Shown here: positions 45,070 to 56,096 of the stretch, piece by piece | Numbering within the stretch: position 1 is the first letter of the stretch | Layout of the letters: each line of letters starts with the position of its first letter | Assembly: GCA_033439795.1 (NCBI GenBank) | Contig: JAUTDP010000003.1 | Coordinates: forward strand, 1,488,001 to 1,552,000 | DNA length: 64,000 nt | Source: Sordaria brevicollis | Lineage: Eukaryota > Ascomycota > Sordariomycetes > Sordariales > Sordariaceae | Direction of reading: 5' to 3' | Made by a program: the position numbers and the translations under genes | The notes under the pieces: generated by a model | The model's input: only the letters and a program-made list of their open reading frames with translations | Told to the model about the DNA's origin: nothing | Database searches by the model: none

Positions 45070-48000
45070 TACCCTTATAGACCGAAAGACTTAAATAGAT
45101 AAAGTGAGGTAAAAATACTATATACAAAGTAATTTCGTAATATATATTATAGTATTTCCGTTTTTATTAAGCCTAAAGAACCTTCTACTAATATATTCCG
45201 ATTAACTTTACGAATTTTGCGTGTTTATTTGCTTTTAACGGTTTTATAAATTTATTTATAGGTATCTCCTCACCCGAGATATAGATAACTTCGATATTCT
45301 TTTACTCTATTTATTCAATTAACTATTTATACCTAATATCGATATAACGGTTACGAGTAGGGATATTTTTATTGAAAACCCTCTTTCTAATATTTATATT
45401 ATCCGTATAGAGGATTTTTTAAACGTTCTATTAGTTATTGATTATATTTAATTTATAAAGTATACCCCTAATTTAATATAGTAATTTCGCCGTTAGAAAT
45501 AGATTAACGAATTTTGCTTCCGTTGTATTAATTATTATAAGGTTTTGCTTTTTAGATTTCCAAAGGATTGGACCGTAGGTAAAGAAAATGATGTATCCGG
45601 TAGTATTTCGATGTAATAGAATGTTATTAGTAAACGATATATCCGTATATATTTTAAATTGTAGGTTTAGATCGGCTATTAATAATGGTTTATTTCTTAG
45701 GATTATGCTTAGGTTAGGGAAATTAGTAAGATATCGCTAAAAGTATTTTATAACGGCCAAATAACGATTAATTAGCTTTATATTACTTTTAGTAAATTTA
45801 TTAATTATATACGTAATATTTAGTCGAATATTTAAGGAGATTTAATTTAGTGAATTAATACGTTTAATATATAATTTCCTATTCGTTATAAATAATTCCT
45901 TACCCTTATAGATTTTATAATTAAATAGTTAAAGTATTTTAATTAGGTATACCTCTTTAGAATTGAATTTTTTAATAATTATACGAATATATTATTCTTA
46001 TAAAATAAATACGGTACGCTCGTTCTTATTTTTAATAATATCGATATTTAAGAAAGTTTTAATTAAATTTATATATTTAATTTTGAAGTATTATTATAAG
46101 GCGGTGAAAATATTATTAATAATCTTCTTAGTAGGAGTAGCGATAAAGAAGTTATTAACGTATAGGATAAGTAAGGCGCCTAATTTTTTATTAATTAATA
46201 GGTATATATTTCTACCGATAGGAAAGAATTTTAGTTTTTTGAAGATAGGTATAATCGTATTGAACTAATATAGCGGATTACGACGTAGGTTATAGAGTGC
46301 CTTTAATAATAAGTAAACTAGTTTGCCGTAGGGTCCTTTTTTAAATTTTATTGGTTATTCTATATAATATTTAATGCTTTTAGGAATTAGGGTATTTAAA
46401 AATACGGTATTAATATCGAATTATTTATATTCGAGGTTGTAGGTGGTAATAATAATTAAGAATAGACGAACGTTAATTATATTAGTAACGGTAGTATAGA
46501 TATCCTATATTGCCCAATTATTCTTTTTAAAGTTATTGTAAATAACCTATTTAACGCGTATAAAGTATTTTTTAAGGTCGATATTGTATTTTTCGTTATA
46601 AATTTATTTATTAGGTAAAACTTTTATATTTAGTATGCGTTTAATTAGGAAATAAATATTTTAGTCTTCGAATGCTTTAACTTATTTCTATATAGCTAGT
46701 AATTAGTATTGTTTGTAGTTACGTAGTTTCTTAGTTTGTTAGTAATTCTTAAGTATAAAACGGTCGTTGGTTTATAATATTAGATTATATAAAATTTTTA
46801 TAGTAGTAAAGTAATATTGAGGGGGTTTAATAACGTATTTTATTTTTACAATTCTAAAAAATAGGTTAGCGAGGTCTTTAGTATTAGCGATTTATTTATT
46901 TATTTATTTATTTACTTTACCGTTATTATTAATTACTTTTTATTATTTATATTTGAAATTAGGAGGTTTAATTATAAATTTACGAAGTTTATTTTCGTTT
47001 ACTTCTAATATTATTAATATAATATTAGAGAATTAGCTTTATTCGGTAGTTTATTATTCTTATTTAATATTGGGAGGATTATTTAATAAAAGGGTAATTA
47101 TTAGCTCGGGTAATTTAAATTAAAGTTTTTTAATTTTAATGCTTATATTGGGGTCGAATTTCTATATTCTCGTTAGGTTTGGGGTATTTATAGGTGGTAA
47201 TTGTATAACCGATGCGGGGTTTTATAACGTATTAAGTAATAGGGTGCCGGGAATTATATAAACCGTGGATTCGCGTTCGTATTACTTATATATGCCGGGT
47301 AGTATAGGGTTTTCTTTATTAAAATCCTCAAAATCGATTAATTCTTTATCCAATTTATTATTTTAATTATCTTATTCGTTTTATTCGTATTCGTTTTATT
47401 CAATCGATAATAAAGGTTAATTAGGAGGGGATGGCGGCAGGTACCCGAAGTAATATAAAGGGTATTAAATTATTATTCTAGTAGCGCTTCCCGGTACGGT
47501 TGCGTTAATTTTTAAAATTATTATAGTCGTAGTCGTAGTATTCGTAAGTATAATAGGCTTTAGAATTGGCGCGGTAATTGTTTTGGGCGTTAGTATTAGG
47601 TTTAGAGTAAAGTAAGCGGAGGTTGGGTTGAAGGGTATAAATTTTAATGGTTTTTCTTTGTGCCTAATCTCCTATTAATTATTAATATTCGATAGTTTCG
47701 AAGAAGGTTATTCTATTAAATTACGGTGGTAAGTGCTAAATGCGGTTACCCAAACCGATATACTATTATTCGCGACCTCCTCGATTTCTTTAATAAATTA
47801 ATCGGTAAAGAATATTTTATAAGGGATCGCTTCGATAGCGGGGTCTTTAGGTTTATTATTTTCGAAAAACTTGATTACGCTAGTACGAATAATGGTACTA
47901 GTTTCTAGGTCCTAAATTTAGTAAATTTTGCTATAATTATTATTATAATTAAGAAATTTATTCCGATGGGCGCGTTCTTAGAATTTATTACCCTTAATGC

Positions 48001-50803
48001 GCTTTTCTAATTTAATAAAATAATATATAATATAAAAGAAAGCTTGTAAATGGTTAATAAGTAGTTTAATTTACTTTATTGGGAAGTTAGGGATTATTTG
48101 AATAAAGATTTTATAAAGCGTTTTATTATCGGGATTTAATTTTATTAATATAATGTTGAATATTATAATAATTGCTTAAACGATTAAAGGTTATAATTAA
48201 TTTAGTATATTTAAATCGAATATAAGAATTCGTACTTTTATTATTATAATATAGTTAATACGTTCAAATTTATTATTTATTTATAGGGTATGGGCTGGTA
48301 TTTTATATAATTAAATACCTTTATTACGGGCTTATTCGACGAATTTGCTATTTTAGAATTCTTTGGTATTGAATCCGAATTCTAATTTATTATTAAAATT
48401 AATAATTTTAATTTTTAAATTAGTTTGGAGTTCGATTTATTTCTTGAATTATATAATAATAATAAAAGTATTACCTTTATTAATATAGAATTTTACCTAA
48501 TAGTAGTTGGAAACGTCGTATATAAAATGAACGGCGTATTAGGCTTTTATATATCCTACTTTATTATATAATATAATATTAATACGAATAAATTAGAGTA
48601 GGGTAATTATAATTAAGTAAATGCTTTTTAGAATATAATTAATTATTTTAGTGCGGAAGTAGGTATTATAAACGTAATTATTAGTATTATTAAATTTAAT
48701 ATTAATTTATTAGTATATTTAAAATATTTATTCTCTTCCGGCGTATATTATCTTTTTATATATAGTTATATAGTTAATCGATGCTAATATTATATAGCGG
48801 GGAGTAATAATATTCTAATCGAAATCGTTAGGTTAGAATACCGGTAGGACTGTAAAATTATTAAACTCTTTATATTATATAATATTTTATCCGTTAGCGA
48901 AGGTAAATTAATTCGATTTTATATTCTAATTTATATTATTTTTTAATAGAGTTTTAGTAGATAGGAAGTTAATTAGTATTAAAGGATCGAAAATAATATT
49001 AGGGATTTGAATACGGATATTAATATTCTTATTAATTAGTAGGGTAAATTCGATAATACTAATATAATATACGTACGTAATAGTGCTATTGCTTATAGTA
49101 TGTTCTAATGGTCGAATTAATGGATATAATTTAGTGAATTATTTTTAATAATTAAATATATAGGAATTACAATTAGAATCGTAAATAATTAAATTTTTAA
49201 TTAGGTTTTATTATTATTGTGCCTTAAGAGTTTATTAATTTTTAATTTAATTATTAGAGTATAATTAATACGTTAATAGGAATAAAATTATATTATTAAT
49301 TTTATAAATAGATTTTGCTATAAATTTTAATAAAAATTTTAGAAAGTATTAAACGAGGCTATATTAAAATTATTAGTACCGTTAAAAGCGTTATTAAATA
49401 ATAGGGCGGAATTAGTAATAGCCGGGTTAGTAAAGGTAATATTAGTATTACCTAGAGTAATAATAGTATTAATATTATTATTGGCCTTACTTTTACGGGC
49501 TTTCTCCTTATTAGGCTAAGAATTAAGAGCCTTCTTGGGGTTGTATTATTAATAGACTATATTTTTATTAGAATAATAATAATTATAAATATAATAAATA
49601 TAATTTTAGCGAATAATTTTAATATAAATAGTATAGGTTAGTTTGGGTTTAGTAGTATTATTATTATCTTTATTATTACTATCTTTATTACCGTTCTTAT
49701 TATTATTATTATTATTATTATTAGAATTATTAATAGTTTTAATTTATAAAGTAAAGTTAATATTCTTATTAGTTTTAATATTGCTTAGGATAAATAAATG
49801 AATTAATAATTTATTAATTATAAAATTGCCTTTATTAAATTTAACGGCCTAAAGTTTAATATCGGTTTAATAATAGCGTTTAATTATATTAAAGAGGTTA
49901 AAATATTCGACGTCCTTGTTAATTTTTAGGCTAGTTTTAATAATATAATGGCGAATTAGTTTATATTAGGCTAGAAAAGAGGCTATCGAATCGAAAGTAG
50001 TACGTTAGAAATTTTAATATTATTTAAGGATTTTAATACGGGTACTATTAATAATTTTACTAATAACCGCTTTAATAAATTTAAAGAGATACTTAGGGTT
50101 ATAATTATCCTAATCCTAATTATAATAATAAAGGGTAATTAAAACCTTATTATCCTTTAGAATAGTATTAATAATTTTTATAATTTAAATACAACCCTAA
50201 TACTAAATTTTATACTTTTCGGGATAAATAATCGCGTTAAATTTAGCGACTTTCTTATAAACGTAATCGTCGACTTTAATATACTCGAATTCGATATATA
50301 AAGCGCACTCCTAAATATCGAAATTATAATCGCTACGTAGGGTTATAAGGGAGTTTATATCGGTAGGAATTATATTTTTAATTAATAAATAAAAGAATAG
50401 AGGAGTAGGTTAATCGCTTAGCGAAGGTTAATAGTCGTTTAAATATAATAAAGTAAAAATATTAGAAGCCGGTACTTAGATTAATTTTATAGGATTCGGG
50501 TATATTATTCGACGTAACGAAGGTGATTTTTAGTAGAATTAATAAAGCCTGTAATTACGGTATTAATTATTAATAGATGCGTAACGAGGTTAATTCCCGG
50601 TATATTTAATAAGGCCTACGATTATATTATCGAATAGATGAGGGGTGGTGCGCGTTAAAGGGTGATTCCCGGAGATATTTTAATAGGCTTTAATCGCGTT
50701 ATCGAAATAGACGACGAGAAGCCCGATGGATATGCGCGCGCGTTGATCGCTGGCGCCTTATCGATCGATTATTCTTAGTCGCTTTGATAATAGCTTCTAA
50801 AGA
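45070..50803. repeat. RIP-degraded AT-rich copia interior
   Basis: CpA and TpG are almost absent while CpG remains. The few apparent ORFs, such as 45963-46268 on the plus strand, are antisense shadows of the pol remnant. Confidence 0.9.
46100..48430 (-). pseudogene. copia pol remnant: integrase C-part and reverse transcriptase (RIP-degraded)
   Basis: On the minus strand, about 48190-48420 reads NNKLEFGFNTKEF and then FERINYIIIIKVRILIFDLNILN, matching the copia integrase pattern ending in ERxNRTI. About 46280-46330 reads GPYGKLVYLLLKALYNLRRNP, the RT motif ALYGLRQSPR. At 46151-46162 the RT active site reads YVNN inside LGALLILYVNNFFIATPTKK, where YVDD is expected. Stops interrupt every frame. 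The remaining gag and RNase H parts are too degraded to delimit. Confidence 0.8.
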
Positions 50804-50815
50804 GGGCTTATAACC
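50804..50815 (-). other. copia primer-binding site, half-tRNA type
   Basis: On the minus strand GGTTATAAGCCC follows the 5' LTR without a gap. With one G-to-A change reversed it is complementary to the anticodon stem-loop of initiator tRNA-Met (GGGCUCAUAACC), the internal primer used by copia and Ty5 elements. Confidence 0.65.
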
Positions 50816-50989
50816 TGTGGAATATATAAGGCACGAATGAAGCAATTGTGGTGATATAATTGATTATATTGTTCTAGGAAGAAAGAAATCTGTGTGGCTA
50901 GGTCTGGAGGGCTAGAAAAGTAGGGCAAGGGAGCCTGGCGGTAAATGGTATGTCCATTCACCTACGCAGGTGCGCACGTGCCTCCAACA
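50816..50989 (-). repeat. 5' LTR of the copia element
   Basis: 174 bp, 13 differences from the other LTR, all transitions. On the minus strand it begins TGTTGGAG and ends TTCCACA. Confidence 0.93.
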
Positions 50990-50994
50990 GGTTC
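50990..50994. repeat. target-site duplication GGTTC (right)
   Basis: It directly follows the right LTR and is identical to 44891-44895. Confidence 0.88.
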
Positions 50995-52585
50995 CCAAAC
51001 ACAGGGTCTAGGGGAGAAACATCCCTCAATTTGTTTGGCGGCTTTAAGGGAAGTTCACGACCTCACAGTGTACCCTTTTCTGCCTCTGGACCCTGAGAAT
51101 CACTGAGGATCGCCAGTGCAGTCTCGGATCTCTGGCTACGACCTGACTACCGAGTGGCTACCGACTTGGCGGCCACATGCTAGTACTCAGTTGGTTAAGT
51201 GCCCTTATCCGGGGACTGGAGAACCAAGATTCAGCGCCTCCATTACGCTAACTCATCATGGTGATAGTGTGTGACATAAGGAGGCGGGCCGGCGATCTTG
51301 ACTAACCACCAACCCATGGGCAAGGGCAACTAGTTTTCTCTGACCCAGCGGCCTCTGAAACATGCCCAATCAACAAAACCCCTTTTGAAGACAAGTAGCC
51401 AGGATACGCGCCCCAGCCGCCCATGCTCGGTCGTCAATGGCCCTCTCGTATGCCGGGCGGCATGCCGGAGGGGCGAGACTCCTGCTGTCCCAATCCGGAT
51501 CCCTTGCATGCTTGGGACCAGCTGAAGATGGCCAGGGCGGACGGGATTGGGGGAAATAGGCCGCCGTGATGCTCAAACTTTTTTCACGCTGCCCTCCTTC
51601 ACCTCCAAAACTTTTGTCACCGCTCTCCGCAACAACGTCGTCGTGCACTAGGCCAGCCTCTACTCACCAATCAGTCTCAAGAAGCCACATTCCGGGGGCC
51701 CGAGAGCCGGAGCGCCTTCGGGGACTGTTCGTCACCGTGTCTCGGATGGGTCCCGGTCTAGCCTATAATCGTGGAGACGGGGACAAGAAATGGAGATATC
51801 TGCAGTCGGGCTTGCGAGTGTAGTGATCTAACCCATGATCGAAATCGACACCAAACTCCACACAAATTACCTCTACTACCAATGATCGCCTTTGGTGATT
51901 GTCGGTCAGGATGTCATCGTATTCCCCATCCAAGAGCAATGGCTGGACCTGGGAAGGCGAAGGCGGGGGTGAAGGATTGCAAATTTGATCGCCGTCTCGA
52001 ATAGGCCCGGGATTCAACCAAGATTCTCCGAGTCTCACGGCTCCCCAGAAGTCACACATCCATGAACAACCTTCCAACACACGAGATACAGACGAAAGAG
52101 GAGAAAAAGGAAAAGGTCGCATAATGCAAACCCGCGGAACTCTCCTTGTTCAACGCCCACTACTTCTTCCCATTCCACTTGTGTACGACATACCCCTATA
52201 ATGCACTCCCCTTTCAAGACATAGGAAATATTGACCCTGCCATCCTCGCACGTCAAATCTGGATTAGGTAGGTGGCTGCTGTGGGATGCTACATGTAGTA
52301 AAAGAAAACCTCAAAGTACCCGGGTTCCAGTCCGCATCCAATAAGGTGGATTATGTGTCCCCCTTCCCATCAACATATTACATACAAACCTCACGTTGTG
52401 AAACCTATCGCCCCCTTCCCCTCCTGCCCTCTTTCCGAGTCTCGCAGACGAACCTGGACACACAGACTTTGTATCGAGTTCGAAAGACTTGAGTTGTGTG
52501 AGCCTCTGTCTCTCTGCGGTGCTTCTGTCACACAAGGAAGATACCTAGGACTCTCAGTCAGTCAGTGGTAGTGACCTAAGCCATT
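50995..52585. other. intergenic region upstream of the DUF2235 gene
   Basis: Normal composition. No supported gene. It holds the promoter and leader of the DUF2235 gene near its right end. A tRNA-like fragment at about 51181-51240 does not fold into a full cloverleaf. Confidence 0.45.
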
Positions 52586-54945
52586 ATGGATAAGTCTCAC
52601 CTCTTCCCTGGCGAATATGAGCCGCATCATCGCCATGGTGGTGAATCTTTTGGTGCCGGACAACAAACGACAGCGGACCGGCCTTCACCGTTTGACAACG
52701 TTCATCACGCCGAAGACTACTTTTCGACACACTTGCCGTCGAGGCCAGTGACGCCAATGGGGATGGACAACAAAGATCCCCGGACGGGCCGGCATCGCAA
52801 GCCGCGCAAGATTGTCCTGTGTTTCGATGGAACGGGCAACAAATTCCAGGGCGATGACTCGGACAGCAACATCCTCAAGATTTACAGGATGCTGGATAGG
52901 ACGGCTGACGATCAGTGTAAGTTCTGTCGTCGTTCAAAGCAAATCAGCATGAAACCGAAACGGATAGCTAACACCCACACCAGATCACTACTACCAACGT
53001 GAGTCTCTCATGATAACCCCGGTTACAGCAACCCACTAACGATCTCAAAGCTGGTATCGGCACCTATGTCGTCTCTACCTCCCTAACCCGCACCAGCACC
53101 GTCGCCCGCCTTCGCTCATGGTACCAAAAATCCAAAGACTCCGCCATCGGCACCTCCTTCGACCAGCACGTCGTAGGCGGCTACCGCTTCCTGATGCGCT
53201 TCTACCGCACCAACGACGAGATCTACATCTTTGGCTTCTCCCGCGGCGCCTACGTCGCCCGTTTCTTGGCGGAAATGCTCGACTACATCGGCCTTTTGTC
53301 GCACGGCAACGAGGAAATGGTCCGCTTTGCTTGGAAGGCCTTTTCCAACTGGCAGGCACGCCGGTCGGATGACTCGCCCGAGGGTGTGGCCAAAAAGAAG
53401 AAGCAGTATGAGTTTCTGAAGGGGTTCCGTGAGACATTCTCGAGACCGGTGAGACGCATCAGGTTCTTGGGATTGTTTGATACGGTCAATTCCGTTCCGC
53501 AGTTTGAGAGCGCGTGGATGGAGCGGAGCAAGTTTCCGTATACGGCGAGGACGTCGGCCAAGGTGGTGAGACATGCGGTCAGTATTGATGAGAGGAGAGC
53601 GAAGTTTAGGCAGGATTTGATCTACCAGAGTGCGCAGAAAAGGGCGTCTAAAGATCGCCATGGCCACCCGAGTCTTATGGCAAGGGAAAAGTTGCATGAG
53701 TTTCAGGAGAAGTATCGTGGGAGGAGCCATCACCAGCTAGCGAATGGGGGTGTTGGTGGGAAGGATCGGGGTAGAAGACCTACACTCGCTGTCCCCGAGG
53801 AAGAAGCTCCATACCGGACACGATCCCACTCGATTCGCTCTCGTCGTACTAATCGGTCTGGAGTGTCGGGCGTTCCTCATGACAACCACTCCGAGGTTTC
53901 GGTCGGTGCTCACCCCGAAACCGACGATGACGGTGAAGACTTTGAGGAGTCCGAAGACGAACACGAGCAAGACATTGACGAAGTCTGGTTCTCGGGCGGC
54001 CACGCTGACATTGGCGGCGGATGGAGTGTCGAAGAGGGTACAAAGCCTGCCTCTCACATTCCCTTATGCTGGATGGTCCGCGAAGCCATGCGCGCAGGTC
54101 TGCACTTCGACCCCGACAAGATCCAAGCCATGGGATGCGTCGACCTGATGGACGAGATGGGCATTGAACACGATCCCGGCATCAAGTGCGCTGAAAACGA
54201 GCACCTCGGGCCAGCAGTTACCAACGCCAATGGTGTCGCCAAAGCCTGCACTTGTTCCAACAGTAACGCCAACGGTAACGCCAACGGAAGGAACCAAGTC
54301 GACCCCCAAACCATCCCCAACATCACCGTCCGCAGCCCCAGCACGCCCAAAATCTTCCAGCAATCCTCCTGGAAGCTCGACTCCTTCTCTTCCAAAGATA
54401 AAAACAAAGACGGCAAATCATCATCCAGCCCCACAAAAGACAACAATGAAACGGCCGCTCCCTCCACCGCTCAAAAAGACGACGAAGGGCCCAAATCACC
54501 CACCACCAGCAACGGCGGCGCATCCTCATCCTCCTCCTCAGACCCCGACTCCCCCTCCCCCTGCCCCCTCCACAGCCTCTCCCCCTTCCACCAAATGATC
54601 ACCCACTGCCACACCGCTCGCATCCACGACTCTCTCTCATTCTCGTGCGGTTTGTCGTTCGGGAGCGTGCTAGCCTGGAAAGCAATGGAATACCTTCCCT
54701 TCCGACGACTCGACCTTAGTGAGGACGGGTCGTGGAAGCCGATCCGCTGGCCTTTGCCATGTGGCGAGGTGCGCGATATACCCGAGAACGCGAGGGTGCA
54801 TGGTAGTGTCATTAAAAGGATGCAGATGGATGAGCATTACAGGCCGGGGAACTTGATTATTGGTGGTGGTGGACGAGGAGTGAGGAAGGCGGGCGCGGAG
54901 CATGGGATGGGGGAGTGGGTTTGTGTGAAGGGGAGGGGGATTTGA
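52586..54945 (+). CDS. DUF2235 alpha/beta-hydrolase (Tle1-like phospholipase fold)
   Basis: Three exons, 52586-52916, 52984-52998 and 53051-54945, give about 746 aa. The catalytic domain begins KIVLCFDGTGNKF near residue 75, continues with the family motif HYYQPGIGTYV created only by splicing, the nucleophile elbow GFSRGAYVARFLAEML (Ser), and the His region VWFSGGHADIGGGW. This is the Ser-Asp-His hydrolase arrangement of DUF2235, related to bacterial Tle1 phospholipases; substrates of the fungal members are mostly unknown. Between the His motif and the C-terminal fold segment (HDSLSFSCGLSFGSVLAWKAMEYLPFRR) lies about 120 residues of Ser/Pro/Asn-rich low complexity. A cytosolic location is likely since no signal peptide is seen. 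The start ATG 52586 is the first in frame. Confidence 0.9.
52984..52998 (+). other. 15-nt microexon of the DUF2235 gene
   Basis: Flanked by acceptor CCAG and donor GTGAGT. It encodes the middle of the conserved HYYQPGIGT motif (split codons at both ends). Introns are 52917-52983 (donor GTAAGT) and 52999-53050 (branch ACTAACG). Confidence 0.85.
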
Positions 54946-55379
54946 TTGGCGAGGTTTGGGTGAAGAAGAGTGCGTGGGAGAAGGAGCAGGCGGCGAGGGA
55001 GGGGAAGGTGGTGAGCGGGAGCGGGAGTGGTGGGGAGGAGGAGAGGAAGGAGGGGAAGGAGAGAAGAAAAAGGAAAAGAAGGGGAAGAAGTAGGGTGGGT
55101 TGTGTCGCGCTTGGTAGAAGCGGGGATATTTGTTCGCGCTTGTTTTTGTTTCTTTCGGGATACCAATGTTGCTTTGCTTGGAATAGCTGATACCAATTTG
55201 ACTTAATTTGACTATGGGAATATGTAGTCTGTTACCTGGGAAGGGCTAAGCAGTATATGCCCCCCATGATTATTGCCAAAGGTGAGATAAATAAGAGCAG
55301 ATCGTGACTGCCGTCTCTGTTTGAAGTCTGGTATATGACCCAATGCTACTTTGTAGACCATAGGTACGCAGAGTGAGTC
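54946..55379. other. intergenic region between convergent genes
   Basis: It holds the 3' flanks of the DUF2235 gene and of the coiled-coil gene on the opposite strand. The start is purine-rich. No gene seen. Confidence 0.5.
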
Positions 55380-56096
55380 TCACGAGTACTTTTCAGCCAT
55401 CTTGGTTCCCTCATCCAAGGAGATGTCCAAACCCTCTGCACCTTCCTTAACCGAATATCCCAACATGCCTGTCACCATCTGCTCCGTCTCAAGCTCCGCC
55501 TCCAATTTCTTCAGCTCGGCGTGGTACTTCTTGCATTTCTCAAAGCTCGCAATTCTGGCACGAAGTTCTTCGTTCATGCCCTTCTGGATATCGATCCTGC
55601 ACCTCAGGTTTCTTTCGATCTCGGGGAAAACCTCCTTGGCAAATTTCATTGCGTGAGCCTCCAGCTCCACGTAGCGCTCACTAACACCTCTTCCTCCGTT
55701 GCCGCCCTTTTCATCCTCCGACCCATTTTCCTCCACTGCCTCGGTATCCGTCTCTGCATTGATGAGCTTAGGGTGCCGGGGGGCGGGAGTTGGAGTACCA
55801 TCAAGCGCATTGAGCTCTGAGCTATGGGCTTTACCCTTGATATTACCAAGACCATAAAATGGGACGGCACCGTAGGTAGCTTCGTCGTCGCGACCGGTGG
55901 TTATATTCTTGTCCGATTCGGCTTGAAGTGGTTCCTCAGTCCCGTTTGACAATCCGTGTTCTTCACAACCCCAACCGCAAATATGAGCGTGAGAAGATGC
56001 CCCGGCATCGGAAACCGAAGGCTGTTCCATAACCCAACGCCTTTCTTCGTTCGGAGGTACGTTGGAACCGGAGCTTTTTTCGTAGAAAGGGTCCAT
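55380..56096 (-). CDS. hypothetical protein with C-terminal coiled coil
   Basis: From the first in-frame ATG at 56096 this encodes 238 aa. The frame is open further upstream (to about 56303) but without an ATG, and a consensus donor GTAAGT with a CTGAC branch lies upstream, so a 5' intron or an extra 5' exon is possible. The N-terminal half is acidic and low in complexity, with a Cys/His-containing segment (HAHICGWGCEEHG). The last 95 residues (HAMKFAKEVFPEIERNLRCRIDIQKGMNEELRARIASFEKC...) form a long amphipathic helix predicted to be a coiled coil. No known domain recognised. It may be a scaffold or structural partner. Confidence 0.55.
   Translation of the reverse strand: MDPFYEKSSGSNVPPNEERRWVMEQPSVSDAGASSHAHICGWGCEEHGLSNGTEEPLQAESDKNITTGRDDEATYGAVPFYGLGNIKGKAHSSELNALDGTPTPAPRHPKLINAETDTEAVEENGSEDEKGGNGGRGVSERYVELEAHAMKFAKEVFPEIERNLRCRIDIQKGMNEELRARIASFEKCKKYHAELKKLEAELETEQMVTGMLGYSVKEGAEGLDISLDEGTKMAEKYS

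Larger units (their letters stand above)
44896..50989 (-). mobile_element. complete Ty1/copia LTR retrotransposon, RIP-inactivated
   Basis: 6094 bp, bounded by two 174-bp LTRs with TG...CA ends and flanked by the 5-bp target duplication GGTTC (44891-44895 and 50990-50994). The coding strand is minus: the primer-binding site abuts the right LTR, and minus-strand remnants run integrase (about 48.2-48.4 kb) and then reverse transcriptase (about 46.1-46.4 kb). Integrase before reverse transcriptase is the order that defines copia and excludes gypsy. The interior is AT-rich with almost no CpA/TpG and no coding frame survives. It sits between the Ppo gene and the DUF2235 gene. Confidence 0.93.

Noticed and set aside
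45963..46268. 101-codon plus-strand ORF inside the copia element
   Set aside because: It is antisense to the reverse-transcriptase remnant, which is recognisable on the minus strand.
44896..50989. Gypsy-type classification of the LTR element
   Set aside because: Integrase remnants precede reverse transcriptase along the coding strand and the RT motifs match copia, so gypsy order is excluded.
51181..51240. tRNA-like fragment (CTCAGTTGGTTAAG..., then GAACCAAGATTCA)
   Set aside because: It shows an A-box-like and a weak B-box-like stretch, but no acceptor stem pairs and the anticodon arm is poor; a complete cloverleaf cannot be drawn.
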